Of a stretch of DNA of 64,000 bases, positions 9,251 through 18,702 are shown piece after piece. The notes below the pieces were generated by a model that searched no databases, was not told the DNA's origin, and saw only the letters and a program-made list of their open reading frames with translations. The position numbers and the translations under genes are program-made. The stretch is taken from NCBI GenBank assembly GCA_037044975.1, contig JBAOIL010000039.1, forward strand, positions 620,001 through 684,000. Reading direction: 5' to 3'. The number at the start of each line of letters is the position of its first letter. Within the stretch, counting starts at the first letter, position 1. The DNA is from JADLHS01 sp020848635 (GTDB lineage: Bacteria > Verrucomicrobiota > Verrucomicrobiia > Limisphaerales > JADLHS01).

Positions 9251-11087
9251 ATGATCTTCAAGCATTCTATTCCACGCTTCGCTAACTCGATCCAGGTACT
9301 CCCCAACTCGAAACGAGTCACTCAAATCCTCGTTGCCGCGATTGGGCTCGCCGCGTTGCCTCCGACGGTCATCGCGAGCGAACCCGGACTGCCTTCCGGA
9401 ATTCCGCCGGAAGTAAGCCGGGGCGCGGAGGCTTCGCCGCTGCGGTCATGGTTTCTGCCACCGGTACGCATCCTCTGGCAAAGCGAGACTGGCGTGCAAA
9501 ACGCGGACAATCTGCTGCAGCCCAAGCCCGGTCAAGCCGTGCTCAAGGAAGCTTTGCCGCCGTGCAAACTGACGGCCACCACGAATCAAACCGCCAGCAT
9601 CCTGCTGGACTTCGGCGTCGAAGTTCAGGGCTACCTCGAACTTTTCACACCGATAACCGGAAACCACACACCCGTGCCGGTGCGCATCCGCTTCGGCGAA
9701 TCCGCCTCGGAGGCAATGGCGGACATCGGCGGAAAACAAAACGCGCAGAACGATCATGCCGTGCGCGATCAGACCGTTGTGCTGCCATGGCTGGGCAAGA
9801 AGACCGTCGGGCCGAGCGGTTTCGTTTTGTGCGGATTGACGGGGTGGATTCCAAATTGCCCGCGGCATTGAGCCAGGTGCGCGCGGTGCTGGTGTTACGC
9901 GATGCGCCATACGTCGGCTCCTTCCGTTGCGACGACGAGCGGTTGAACCGCATCTGGCAGGTCGGGGCTTACACGGTGCACCTCAACATGCAGGAATATC
10001 TCTGGGACGGCATCAAACGCGACCGCCTCGTCTGGATCGGCGACATGCACCCCGAGGTCAGCACCATCAACGCCGTGTTCGGCTTCAACGAGGTGGTGCC
10101 CCGCTCGCTCGACCTGACGCGCGACGTCACGCCCGTCACCGAGTGGATGAATGGCATCTCCAGCTACTCGATGTGGTGGGTGCTCATCCACGAAGACCTG
10201 TGGATGCACCACGGTAACCGGGGCTACCTCGAAGCGCAGCAAACCTACCTCACCGCTCTGCTCAAACGCCTCGCCAAACTCATCGGCCCGGATGGCAAGG
10301 AACGGATTGACGGCATGCGATTTCTCGACTGGCCCAGCTCCCCCAACCAACAGGGCGTCACCGCCGGGCTTGCAGGGACTGCTCGTGATGACCCTCGAAA
10401 GTGGTGCACGCCTCATGACGGCGCTCGGTGACGACGGAAACCGCGAAACTCTGCGCCGATGCCGCGGCGCGCGGACGCACGGTCATTCCGGACGTGAACA
10501 AATCCAAGTCCGGCGCGGCACTCCTGTCCCTGGCCGGCATGAGAGACGCCCGGCAGACTTCCGACACCGTGCTCAAGGTCGGCGGCCCGAAGGACGTTTC
10601 GACCTTCTACGGCTTCTACGTGTTGCAGGCGCTCGCGAAATCCGGCGATACCGACACCGCGCTCGACTTTATCCGCACCTATTGGGGCGCGATGCTTGAT
10701 TTCGGCGCGACCACCTTCTGGGAGGATTTCAACCTGGAGTGGACAAACAACGCCACCCGCATTGACGAAATCGTCCCGGCCGGGAAGAAGGACATCCATG
10801 GCGACTGCGGCGCGTACTGCTACGAAGGCTTTCGTCACAGCTTTTGCCACGGTTGGGCCAGCGGACCGACCGCGTGGCTCAGTCAGAACGTGCTGGGCGT
10901 AAAACCAATCACCCCCGGATTCAAACGGGTCCGGATCGCCCCCCAACTTGGAAATCTCAAATGGGCGGAAGGCACCTATCCCACGCCGCTGGGCCCGATT
11001 AAGCTCCGGCACGAGCGCCAGCCGGACGGCTCGGTGAAATCCAAAATTGAAGCCCCGCCTGGGGTTGAGGTCGAGCAAACCCGTTGA
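9251..11087 (+). CDS. GH78-like alpha-L-rhamnosidase, interrupted by three apparent indels
   Basis: Coding signal runs from ATG 9251 to 11087 but moves through several frames. Frame one (to about 9820) holds a signal peptide (LVAAIGLAALPPTVIAS) and a beta-sandwich region. Near 9820 a base appears missing, since FRFVRIDGVDSKL continues in another frame. Near 10368 a base appears extra (AGLQGLLVMTLESGARL). Near 10429 another appears extra (ETAKLCADAAARG). Conserved (alpha/alpha)6 motifs are GIKRDRLVWIGDMHPE, the place of the catalytic acidic residues, and TTFWEDFNLEW. The C-terminal end SQNVLGVKPITPGFKRVRIAP is typical of GH78 domain C. It would release L-rhamnose from polysaccharides outside the cell. 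An intact GH78 gene starts 10 bases after its stop, so the pair is an operon. Assembly error or real decay cannot be told apart from sequence alone. Confidence 0.8.
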
Positions 11088-11097
11088 ACCAGTTTAT

Positions 11098-13977
11098 ATG
11101 ATCCCCCGCAAATTGAGTTACCTCGCCGTCCTCATCTTGGCCTTGGGAAATGCCCTCGCCGCGGAGGTCAAGCCCGTCGCCTTGCGCACGGAGTATCTGG
11201 CCAATCCACTGGGCCTCGACAGCCCCGCCCCGCGTGTGCAGTGGCAACTTGCCTCGGACGCGCGTGGTGCCAAGCAGACGGCGTATCGGATACTCGTGGC
11301 CAGCTCCGCTGCGAAACTGGCGAAGGCCGAAGGGGACCTGTGGGACTCGGGAAAAGTGGCCGGCGACGCGAGCACGCAAATTGCCTACGCCGGCAAACCC
11401 CTCGCTTCGGGTCAGGCGTGTTTCTGGAAGGTAAGGGTCTGGGACCAACGCGGCAAAATATCGCGCTGGAGCGAACCGGCAAAGTGGAGCGTGGGACTGC
11501 TGCACCCCGACGACTGGAAGGCGCAGTGGATTTCCTACCGCGACGATGTACCGCTGCACACCAACCGGGCGGCGCTCTTTCTGCCACCGGCGCGGCACTA
11601 CCGCAAGGAGTTCGCCGCCATAAAAACGATCAAGCGCGCGATGATTTACGTCTCGGCACTGGGTTTGGTTGATCTGCACCTCAACGGCCAGCCGGTCACC
11701 GACTCGTTCTTTGAATCGGGTTGGGCAGACTACCAGCAGCGCGCTTACTACCGCACCCATGATGTCACCGGGCAGCTTCAACGTGGGGAAAACTGTCTCG
11801 GGGCGGTGGTTGCTGATGGCTGGTATGCCGGCTACGTCGGCTACGGTCTGCTCGTGGGTTACGGCCCCAACAAAGTGGGACGTTACTTCTATGGCAAAAC
11901 CCCGGCGTTTCTCGCCCAATTGGAAATCGAATATGCCGACGGCGCGCGGGAAACCATCGTCACCGACACCTCGTGGCAGGTGAGCAGTGACGGCCCGATT
12001 CGCGAGGCGGACATGATCATGGGCGAGGCCTTCGATGCGCAGCGCATTCGGGCCGACTGGTGCTCGGTGGATGGTGCGAAGGATTGGAAATGGGATTCCG
12101 CGATCCGCGCCGAAGAAAACGGCAGCACCAAAGCGGTGTTTTCTGACAACCGGGGCCAGCGCGAGGTTGAACTGGGCTTCCAGCGTCCGCCAAAGTTGCA
12201 AGCCTACGCCGCCCCACCCATTCGCATTACGGACGAACTCAAGATCCGGCGTATTACCGAGCCGAAGCCCGGCGTCTATATTTTCGACCTCGGCCAAAAC
12301 CTCGCGGGGGTCATCCGCCTGCGCACCCAAGGCCCGGCGGGGACCAAACTTCAAATCCGCTACGGGGAGATGCTGCATCCGGACGGTCGTTTGATGACGG
12401 AGAACTTGCGCAAAGCCCGCGCCACGGACTTCTACACGATGGCCGGCGACAAGAATGGGGAAACGTGGACCCCACGATTCACGTATCACGGGTTTCAATT
12501 CGTCGAAATTACCGGGCTCCCGGCCAGACCAACTTTGGATACCGTAACCGGCCTGGTCCTGCACAACGACACGCCGCTGACGGGTGAGTTCGCCTGCTCG
12601 GACGAAGTCATGACGCGATTCTGGAAGAACACGCAATGGACGCAGCGCGCGAACTTCATCGAAATGCCCACCGATTGTCCCCAACGCGACGAGCGCCTGG
12701 GCTGGATGGGGGACGCACAGGTGTATGTCCGCACCGCCAGTTACAACGCCGATGTCGCCGCGTTTTTCACCAAATGGCTCGATGATCTGGTCGAGGCGCA
12801 GCGCGAACTCGGACCTTACCCGGATTATTGTCCGTATCCGATGGGCCACGGCGCGAAGGATCAGAATTGGGGCACGGCGTGGACCGATGCCGGCATCATT
12901 TGTCCCTATACGATCTGGCAGGTCTATGGCGACACGCGGTTGATCGAGAAGAACTGGGATTCCATGACGCGATTCATGAACTGGCGCCGGCAGCGGGCAG
13001 CGGATTTCCGCGGCGGGAAGGACGGCAACACCTGGGGCGATTGGCTGAACGTGAATGAACCGACGCCGATTGAGTTCGTGGACGCCGCGTATTTCAAACA
13101 CGACGCGGATTTGATGGCCCGCATGGCCCGCGCAATTGGACGGGAGAAGGAGGCGGACGATTACGCCAAATTGTCCACCAACATCGCGGCGCAGTTTGCC
13201 AAGGATTACCAAGCTCCCGATGGCACTCTGAAAGTGAAGACGCAGACGGCGCATGTTTTGGCCCTGACCTTCGGGCTGTTCCCGGAAACGGCCGGGGGCG
13301 GGATTGCCGACCAGCTCGTGGCGCGCATCGCGAAGAACGACTACCGCATGGCGACCGGTTTCCTTGGCACCAAGCCACTCCTGTCCGCGCTTTCGGAAAG
13401 CGGCCAGAACGATCTCGCATGCCGCTTGTTTCAGAGCCGCCGCTTCCCGTCGTGGGGCTACGAAGTCGTCAACGGCGCGACGAGTGTTTGGGAGCGCTGG
13501 GACAGCTACACGAAGGAGCACGGGTTCAACGGCGCCGACGGCACGCAAAACGCCGCGATGAACAGCTTCAGCCACTATTCATTTGGCGCGGTGATGGAAT
13601 GGGGTTTTCGCACGCTGGCCGGCATTGATACCGATGGCCCCGGATTCAGGCAAATCATCATCCGCCCCCATCCCCCCAGGCCCGGCAGCAATCCCGAGCA
13701 AACGCCGATTGATTGGGTGAACGCGCACTACGATTCGATTCATGGTCGCATCGTCAGCAACTGGCGGCGCACCGCCACGCGCTTCGAACTGGAAACGACG
13801 ATTCCAGCGAACACCACCGCGAAGGTTTATCTCCCGGCGCACAGCGTGGAGGGAGTGACCGAAAGCGGGAAGCCATTGGCGAAAGCCAAGGGTGTAAACC
13901 TCATTCGCCGTGAAAGCGACTGCGTGGTGCTGGCGGTGGAGGCAGGTTCCTACCGGTTCGCCAGCCCGGTTCAATAG
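11098..13977 (+). CDS. GH78 alpha-L-rhamnosidase, secreted
   Basis: A 959-residue protein from the ATG at 11098 (the frame is open further upstream but the signal peptide LAVLILALGNALAAE starts there). It follows the multi-domain GH78 plan: an Ig-like N-terminal domain (residues about 20-130, ending FWKVRVWDQRGKISRWSE), a carbohydrate-binding sandwich (LDLHLNGQPVTDSFFESGW), a second sandwich (YIFDLGQNLAGVIRLR) and the (alpha/alpha)6 barrel. PTDCPQRDERLGWMGDAQV carries the DExxGW-type catalytic acidic residues and TSVWERWDSY the second conserved Glu. The C-terminal domain includes GPGFRQIIIRPHPP. The enzyme hydrolyses terminal alpha-L-rhamnosyl residues, as in rhamnogalacturonan, ulvan or exopolysaccharide. 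It follows the broken GH78-like gene by 10 bases. Confidence 0.93.
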   Translation: MIPRKLSYLAVLILALGNALAAEVKPVALRTEYLANPLGLDSPAPRVQWQLASDARGAKQTAYRILVASSAAKLAKAEGDLWDSGKVAGDASTQIAYAGKPLASGQACFWKVRVWDQRGKISRWSEPAKWSVGLLHPDDWKAQWISYRDDVPLHTNRAALFLPPARHYRKEFAAIKTIKRAMIYVSALGLVDLHLNGQPVTDSFFESGWADYQQRAYYRTHDVTGQLQRGENCLGAVVADGWYAGYVGYGLLVGYGPNKVGRYFYGKTPAFLAQLEIEYADGARETIVTDTSWQVSSDGPIREADMIMGEAFDAQRIRADWCSVDGAKDWKWDSAIRAEENGSTKAVFSDNRGQREVELGFQRPPKLQAYAAPPIRITDELKIRRITEPKPGVYIFDLGQNLAGVIRLRTQGPAGTKLQIRYGEMLHPDGRLMTENLRKARATDFYTMAGDKNGETWTPRFTYHGFQFVEITGLPARPTLDTVTGLVLHNDTPLTGEFACSDEVMTRFWKNTQWTQRANFIEMPTDCPQRDERLGWMGDAQVYVRTASYNADVAAFFTKWLDDLVEAQRELGPYPDYCPYPMGHGAKDQNWGTAWTDAGIICPYTIWQVYGDTRLIEKNWDSMTRFMNWRRQRAADFRGGKDGNTWGDWLNVNEPTPIEFVDAAYFKHDADLMARMARAIGREKEADDYAKLSTNIAAQFAKDYQAPDGTLKVKTQTAHVLALTFGLFPETAGGGIADQLVARIAKNDYRMATGFLGTKPLLSALSESGQNDLACRLFQSRRFPSWGYEVVNGATSVWERWDSYTKEHGFNGADGTQNAAMNSFSHYSFGAVMEWGFRTLAGIDTDGPGFRQIIIRPHPPRPGSNPEQTPIDWVNAHYDSIHGRIVSNWRRTATRFELETTIPANTTAKVYLPAHSVEGVTESGKPLAKAKGVNLIRRESDCVVLAVEAGSYRFASPVQ

Positions 13978-14027
13978 TCAGGCAATTGGCTTACGGAGGT
14001 CAGACCACGGCTGAGAAGTGTCGCAAA

Positions 14028-15089
14028 TCAAGGCTGCGTCCGGCGCACCACGGCGAGCCCCTTGAGCAAATCCACCGCCCGGGCCAGCGCGGGATCGCTG
14101 ATCTGCGGCTTCAGCGGCTCACGGTCGCGCGCAGGGGTAAATTCATCCACGCTCTTGCCCTCGCGGCGTTCGCGCACCAAGTCCGCTTCGGTGATCCGTT
14201 GCCGGCGGCTTGCGGTGTTGGTGCCAGCGGGCGCGTTGGAAATCGCCCCCGACCGGACGACCGGCTTGGCCACCAAACCGTATGCATCTCGCAAGTAAAT
14301 CCGTTCCTCCTCCAAGCCCACCTTCACCTCGATGTCTGGCTTTACTCCTTGCGCCGAAAGCGCCGTCCCGTCGCCGAGCTTGACCGGGGCCGAAGCAATG
14401 CGCAGCCACTGACCGTCCGACAACGGATATTCGCTCATCACCATGGCCGCGCCCGCCGTCGGGCTGCCGAGCAACAACCCTGCGCCCGCATCGCGCAGCA
14501 CCGCCGCCAGCGCCTCCGCCGCACCGGTCGTTTCGCGGTTGATCAGAATCGCTACCGGCAACGTCAGCGCGTTCTGTTTCTCGGTTGATTTCATCGCGCC
14601 ATTGCCCCAGTCCAGCAGCGGGCGTTCTTTTGCGATGAACAAGTCAGCCACGGCGGCAGCCGCCGCAAAATCCTCGCCCTCGGCGAAGCGGAGGTCGAGG
14701 ACGAGGCCCTTTAAGGTGTTCGACGCCTGCAACGTCTGAAACGCCGCGCTTACCGCGCCCGCCAGCCCATCTGCTACGCGGCTCACGCGCACATAAGCAA
14801 TGTCGGTTTCGAGCAAATTGGTCTTGCTCACGAACGGGGTGTTGGTCGGGGCGACCAGCAGATTGGTTGCCGCGACAACCCGCACCTTGCCCCGTAAATT
14901 GGCCAATAGCCCCTCCACCGCCGCGCGATTCAGTTCCAGATCCGACGTGCCCGCAAGATGCGCCCGCACCAGATCGAACACCACACGGAAATCTGGCGTG
15001 GCATTGGTGGTCGTCGCCCAAAGGCTCGAAGCGGGAGCGAGCAAAAACAGGAGGCAACCCGCGAAAAGGCCAAGCCGAAATGGTCTCAT
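14028..15089 (-). CDS. S41 (C-terminal processing) peptidase-like protein lacking the catalytic dyad
   Basis: A 353-residue exported protein (signal MRPFRLGLFAGCLLFLLAPASSLWA). The central region matches the tail-specific protease fold: VRVSRVADGLAGAVSAAFQTL, LKGLVLDLRFAEGED and LPVAILINRETTGAAEAL, then GLLLGSPTAGAAMVMSEY. In active family members the second conserved segment reads like SASASE with a nucleophilic Ser and, 25 residues later, a catalytic Lys in GKG. Aligning on the shared Glu and the GxPTxG segment puts Gly at the Ser site (about residue 189) and Ala at the Lys site (about 214). No PDZ domain is visible. I therefore call it a probable non-catalytic homologue. It converges with the GH78 gene and no partner is apparent. 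Confidence 0.68.
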   Translation of the reverse strand: MRPFRLGLFAGCLLFLLAPASSLWATTTNATPDFRVVFDLVRAHLAGTSDLELNRAAVEGLLANLRGKVRVVAATNLLVAPTNTPFVSKTNLLETDIAYVRVSRVADGLAGAVSAAFQTLQASNTLKGLVLDLRFAEGEDFAAAAAVADLFIAKERPLLDWGNGAMKSTEKQNALTLPVAILINRETTGAAEALAAVLRDAGAGLLLGSPTAGAAMVMSEYPLSDGQWLRIASAPVKLGDGTALSAQGVKPDIEVKVGLEEERIYLRDAYGLVAKPVVRSGAISNAPAGTNTASRRQRITEADLVRERREGKSVDEFTPARDREPLKPQISDPALARAVDLLKGLAVVRRTQP

Positions 15090-15271
15090 GTGCGCGACAA
15101 AGTGCGGGACACTTGTCGGAAAGTAAAGCCGCGAGGAAATGGCCAGGAATTTTGGCCGAATTCATCGGCCGGGTTGACGCACGAGAGCGAAAGGAGCGCA
15201 TGCGAGACCGACAACGACCCGCAATTGCTCGCTCATACCAGAAGCGGAAAGCCAAGCGCGTCCCCGTCTTG

Positions 15272-15811
15272 CTATGCTTGAATCCCGAGGGCGGGAAGGA
15301 TTGCGGCCAGCAGGTCGGCATACGGCACCGGCTTTTCGAAGAACGCCACGGCCCCGGCGGCTAGCGCCTTTTCGCGGTGCTGGCGGGCCTCTTCCCCGGA
15401 AATCAGGATCACTGGAATACCCGACAACTTCGGAAATCTCCGCAGCCAATGCATGATCGTATAGCCATTCCAGTCCAGCCCGACACTGGAGGAAGGGACG
15501 GATGGAAAATTGATGTCGAGAACGATGAGTTCCGCCGCCGTTTTTTCCGCAACACTGGCCGCATTGGTTGCATCCGAGATCGTGGTCACCGCGAAGCCGC
15601 TGGCCTTCAACTTGAACTCGAAGGCCTTCAACACCACAGGATTGTCATCCACCACCAGGATTCTCCTCCCGGCCCCGACGGCAGCTGGGGGAGACGGCAC
15701 ATCGACCACCGGCGCGACCGTCGCCGCAAATGGCTGCTTCTCCTTGGGCCGTTGGGGAGGTTGATGGGTAGCCCATTTCCCCGGCGTGGCGAGTTTCAGT
15801 GCGATTTCCAT
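15272..15811 (-). CDS. Response-regulator receiver-domain protein
   Basis: A 179-residue cytoplasmic protein with a 50-residue Pro/Ala-rich N-terminal extension and one CheY-like receiver domain. RRILVVDDNPVVLKAFEFKL supplies the acidic pair, ELIVLDINFP the phospho-accepting Asp, PVILISGEE the Ser/Thr switch and VAFFEKPVPYADLL the conserved Lys-Pro. No output domain follows; the protein ends within 15 residues of the receiver fold, so it would act through protein contacts. An insertion SVPSSSVGLDWNGYTIM lies between the Asp strand and helix 3. No histidine kinase is in the window, so its input is unknown. Confidence 0.85.
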   Translation of the reverse strand: MEIALKLATPGKWATHQPPQRPKEKQPFAATVAPVVDVPSPPAAVGAGRRILVVDDNPVVLKAFEFKLKASGFAVTTISDATNAASVAEKTAAELIVLDINFPSVPSSSVGLDWNGYTIMHWLRRFPKLSGIPVILISGEEARQHREKALAAGAVAFFEKPVPYADLLAAILPALGIQA

Positions 15812-16318
15812 ATTGGTTGACGATATATGCCCGGCGGTGTTTCAAACCAACACACCTTTGCCTTCTTCTCAGGCACGCCTCCCGGGCGGCCGCTGAGAAA
15901 GGAACGGCGGGGCATCTTCCCGACCAGTTATTCGGTAACTTTAGCGCTTGTCGTGCCACGAACCCCGCACCGCCGGACCCAAGCCCAAAAGCCGGAGCGA
16001 TCGGGCACGAACCAAGCCGGCGCACGGTGGCCACAACGGTCGCCACAACCCGAGGGATCAACTGGTTCACCGCCCAAGCCGAGTTATATTTTGCAAATGA
16101 GGTTAGCAGCCACTTTCTCTGGGCCGATCTCCGCCAACGCAGCCGAACCGCCGGACTTGCCCGGCAAAGAACGACGTGACCGCTTTCTCGGTCGCATGCA
16201 CACGGACGATTCCTTCAGATCCGATTTCCCCCTACCTGGCAACTTCGGGGTCCAACTCATCCGAACCCGCTGCGAAATCCGGATTGCACGCCGGAAGTTG
16301 CGCCAATAATCTCCGCCG
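15812..16318. other. Intergenic region with no supported gene
   Basis: This 507-base stretch between the divergent receiver gene and deacetylase gene has open frames on both strands, but none shows conserved motifs, a signal peptide or a believable start. It probably holds the promoters of both genes. I saw no tRNA, riboswitch or strong hairpin. Confidence 0.5.
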
Positions 16319-17296
16319 ATGCAATGCCAACAACTGCGCGGACAACTCTTCCGCCTCCTAATCGCCCTGCCGCTGGTTTTTGCCGGCGCGAACTCCTACA
16401 GCGCCGAAGGCGCGTCCTTGGCCGAGCGCCTCGGCTTCAAGTCCACGGACAAAATTCTGATCGTCAACGGCGACGATGCGGGTATGTGCCACTCGGCAAA
16501 TCTGGCCACGATTGCGGCGCTTGAACAAGGCCAGATGCGTACCGCCACCATCATGGTACCCTGCCCTTGGTTTCCGGAGATCGCGGCCTATGCAAAGGCG
16601 CATCCGGAGCGGGATTTTGGCATTCATCTTTGCCACACGTCGGAATGGAGCAAGTATCGCTGGGGTCCGGTGGCGGCACGCGAACAGGTGCCGGGCTTGG
16701 TGGATCCGTCGGGTTATCTCTGGCCGGAGATTCCGGACGTTTACGCCCACGCCACGCCGGAGCAGGCCTTGATCGAAGGCCGGGCGCAGATCAAACGCGC
16801 GCTGGCGGCCGGGGTGGATGTCACCCATCTGGATTCCCACATGGGCACGATGCAATATCACCCGGAGTACATGAAAGCGTATCTGCAACTCGCGGTGGAA
16901 TTTGATCTGCCAGTGCGGATGGCCTCGCAGGAAACCCTCGCGCGCATGGGCCACCCGGAAATCCGCGGGCTCTTCGCCGCGCAGGGGATTGTTTCGCCGG
17001 ATCACTTTGTTTTTGATGAATTAAAGAATGAAGGTAAGGGCGTAAAAAAATTCTGGCTCGAGGTGGTGAAGCATCTGAAGCCGGGTGTGACGGAGCTTTA
17101 CATCCATGCCGGCCTCCCGAATGACGAATTGAAAGCCATCACGGGCTCCTGGGGTACCCGGGCGGAGGAGTTTGACGTTTTCACGCACAGTGACGAGATG
17201 AAACAACTTATCGCGGACCAGAAAATCATTCTCCTTGGTTATCGGCCGTTGCGGGAACTTCAGCACAAGGAACGGACGGCGGCGAAGGGGCGTTGA
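16319..17296 (+). CDS. YdjC/ChbG-family carbohydrate deacetylase, exported
   Basis: A 325-residue protein with a signal peptide (LFRLLIALPLVFAGANSYSAE). The fold is that of the ChbG/HpnK (YdjC) deacetylases, which remove N-acetyl or similar groups from oligosaccharides. Metal-site residues are visible: ILIVNGDDAGMCHSAN (Asp pair and His near residues 50-58), DFGIHLCHTSEW (His), and DVTHLDSHMGTMQY (HxDSH). A C-terminal TELYIHAGLPNDEL provides the last conserved His. Export fits trimming of extracellular glycans. The next gene, URO-D-like, starts 70 bases later on the same strand. Confidence 0.85.
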   Translation: MQCQQLRGQLFRLLIALPLVFAGANSYSAEGASLAERLGFKSTDKILIVNGDDAGMCHSANLATIAALEQGQMRTATIMVPCPWFPEIAAYAKAHPERDFGIHLCHTSEWSKYRWGPVAAREQVPGLVDPSGYLWPEIPDVYAHATPEQALIEGRAQIKRALAAGVDVTHLDSHMGTMQYHPEYMKAYLQLAVEFDLPVRMASQETLARMGHPEIRGLFAAQGIVSPDHFVFDELKNEGKGVKKFWLEVVKHLKPGVTELYIHAGLPNDELKAITGSWGTRAEEFDVFTHSDEMKQLIADQKIILLGYRPLRELQHKERTAAKGR

Positions 17297-17366
17297 TCGC
17301 CGGGGCATGGCAATCTGCGGGCCCGCCCGCCCCTTGCCGGCCCGGAGGACACGGGCCGCGGGCCGA

Positions 17367-18451
17367 ATGAACGAGAGTCAACCGGACATGAAACGCTTGC
17401 GGGAAAAGAAGCTGGCCCATGAGAGATTTTGGCACGGGGAAGGCCCTTGTCTCCTGCTCCTCCCTACCGCGGCGATGGAACAGTACGATCTCGCGGGTTA
17501 CCGCGAGCGGTTTGAGAATCCGGAATTGATGTGGCAGGCCGAAATGCGGCGCGCGCGTCCAGTGGTGGACTGGCCCACGGATGGTATTCCGACAGTGCGC
17601 CCGAATCTCGGCGTCGTATTCATCCCGGCCATCGCGGGCGCCGGCTATCGGATCGAGGAGGGGTCCATGCCTTGGCCCGGCGAGCCACTCACCCGGGACG
17701 CAATCCGAACCCTCAAACAACGGCAGGTCGCGGCAACCAGATTGATGCAATTGGCCCGGGAGTTTTACGCCATCCACGAAGCGGGCACGAATCGGAAATC
17801 GCCGCCTACCATCCCGACACCCAAGGGGTTTTCGACATCGCGCACTTGCTGGCGGGCGAGGAAATCTTTCTGCAACTCAGCGATGAGCCCGACTGGGTGC
17901 GCGAGTTGATGGAGTTGTGTCTCGACCTCTACGTACAGGTTTCCCGCGAGTTGAAGGCAACGCTGCGGCAGCCCGCCGGCGAAATGATTCACGGGCACGG
18001 CACGCCACAAGGCGTGTTCTTCCCTCACGCCGGTGTGCGCATCAGCGAAGACACGCCGACCCTGCTCTCCTCCAAGATGCTGGCCGAAGTGGTGTTACCA
18101 TTCATTGCGCGCGCTGCCGAACCGTTCGGCGGGTGCTTTGTGCATTATTGCGGACGGCACCATGCGTTTTTCGAACAACTCTGCAATTGTTCCGCGGTGC
18201 GGGCAATTGATCTGGGCAATAGCGAGCTTTACGAATTGCGCTGGCTGCTTGAGAAATGTGCCACCGGGAACAAGGTGCTCTACAGCCGCATCGCCGCGCA
18301 GCCAGGCGAGGATTGGCGGACGTACCTGCAACGTATTGCCGCCGGCATCAGCGCCACCGGCGCCCGCGTCATTTTGCGTCCGATGGTCTTTCCCGAAACC
18401 CGCAACGAATGCCAGGCAATGCTCGACCTTTGGCACGAACTCACGGCATGA
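17367..18451 (+). CDS. Uroporphyrinogen decarboxylase-like (URO-D superfamily) protein, one apparent deletion
   Basis: About 361 residues across two frames. The N-terminal part from ATG 17367 includes KLAHERFWHGEGPCLLLLP and VVFIPAIAGAGYRIEEGSMP. The text becomes coherent again as ESEIAAYHPDTQGVFDIAHL if one G is restored in the G run near 17784. The C-terminal part has EMIHGHGTPQGVFFPHAGVR, CFVHYCGRHHAFFEQL and AVRAIDLGNSELYEL, the pattern of URO-D-like proteins related to corrinoid methyltransferases (MtaA/CmuA) rather than true haem-pathway HemE. No signal peptide is seen. Such genes are common near sugar-catabolism genes of Verrucomicrobia, with mostly unknown substrates. The length of 1085 bases is one short of a multiple of three, as expected for a single lost base. 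Confidence 0.7.
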
Positions 18452-18702
18452 GAACGCCCGCGCCATCGGCGCCGGATGGTTGTTGTCGCCATTGAATTCC
18501 GACAACACTTTCGCAGTGTGTGGGGCGGTCATGGGTATTCAAATCAATCGGGGAAGAGTCGCCCGACGTTGTGCGCCGCTACCGGCGGCTACCACTCGAC
18601 TTCTGGATTATGGATTTTGCCACGCATCGGAACTCGGCGCCGGGCGGGGAAGATCGCCTTCATCGCTACGCATTCATCCGGGCGATCGCCCAAAAACCGC
18701 GC

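Noticed and set aside
10999..13575. An 858-residue open frame on the minus strand opposite the GH78 gene
   Set aside because: It is the antisense shadow of a conserved GC-rich gene: no signal peptide, domain or sensible start, and its composition (Arg/His/Pro/Val-rich) is that of reverse-strand reading.
18452..18702. A 118-codon plus-strand frame starting at 18520 between the URO-D-like and PQQ genes
   Set aside because: It runs into the antisense of the PQQ propeller gene and has no conserved segment; its N-terminal part resembles nothing I recognise.
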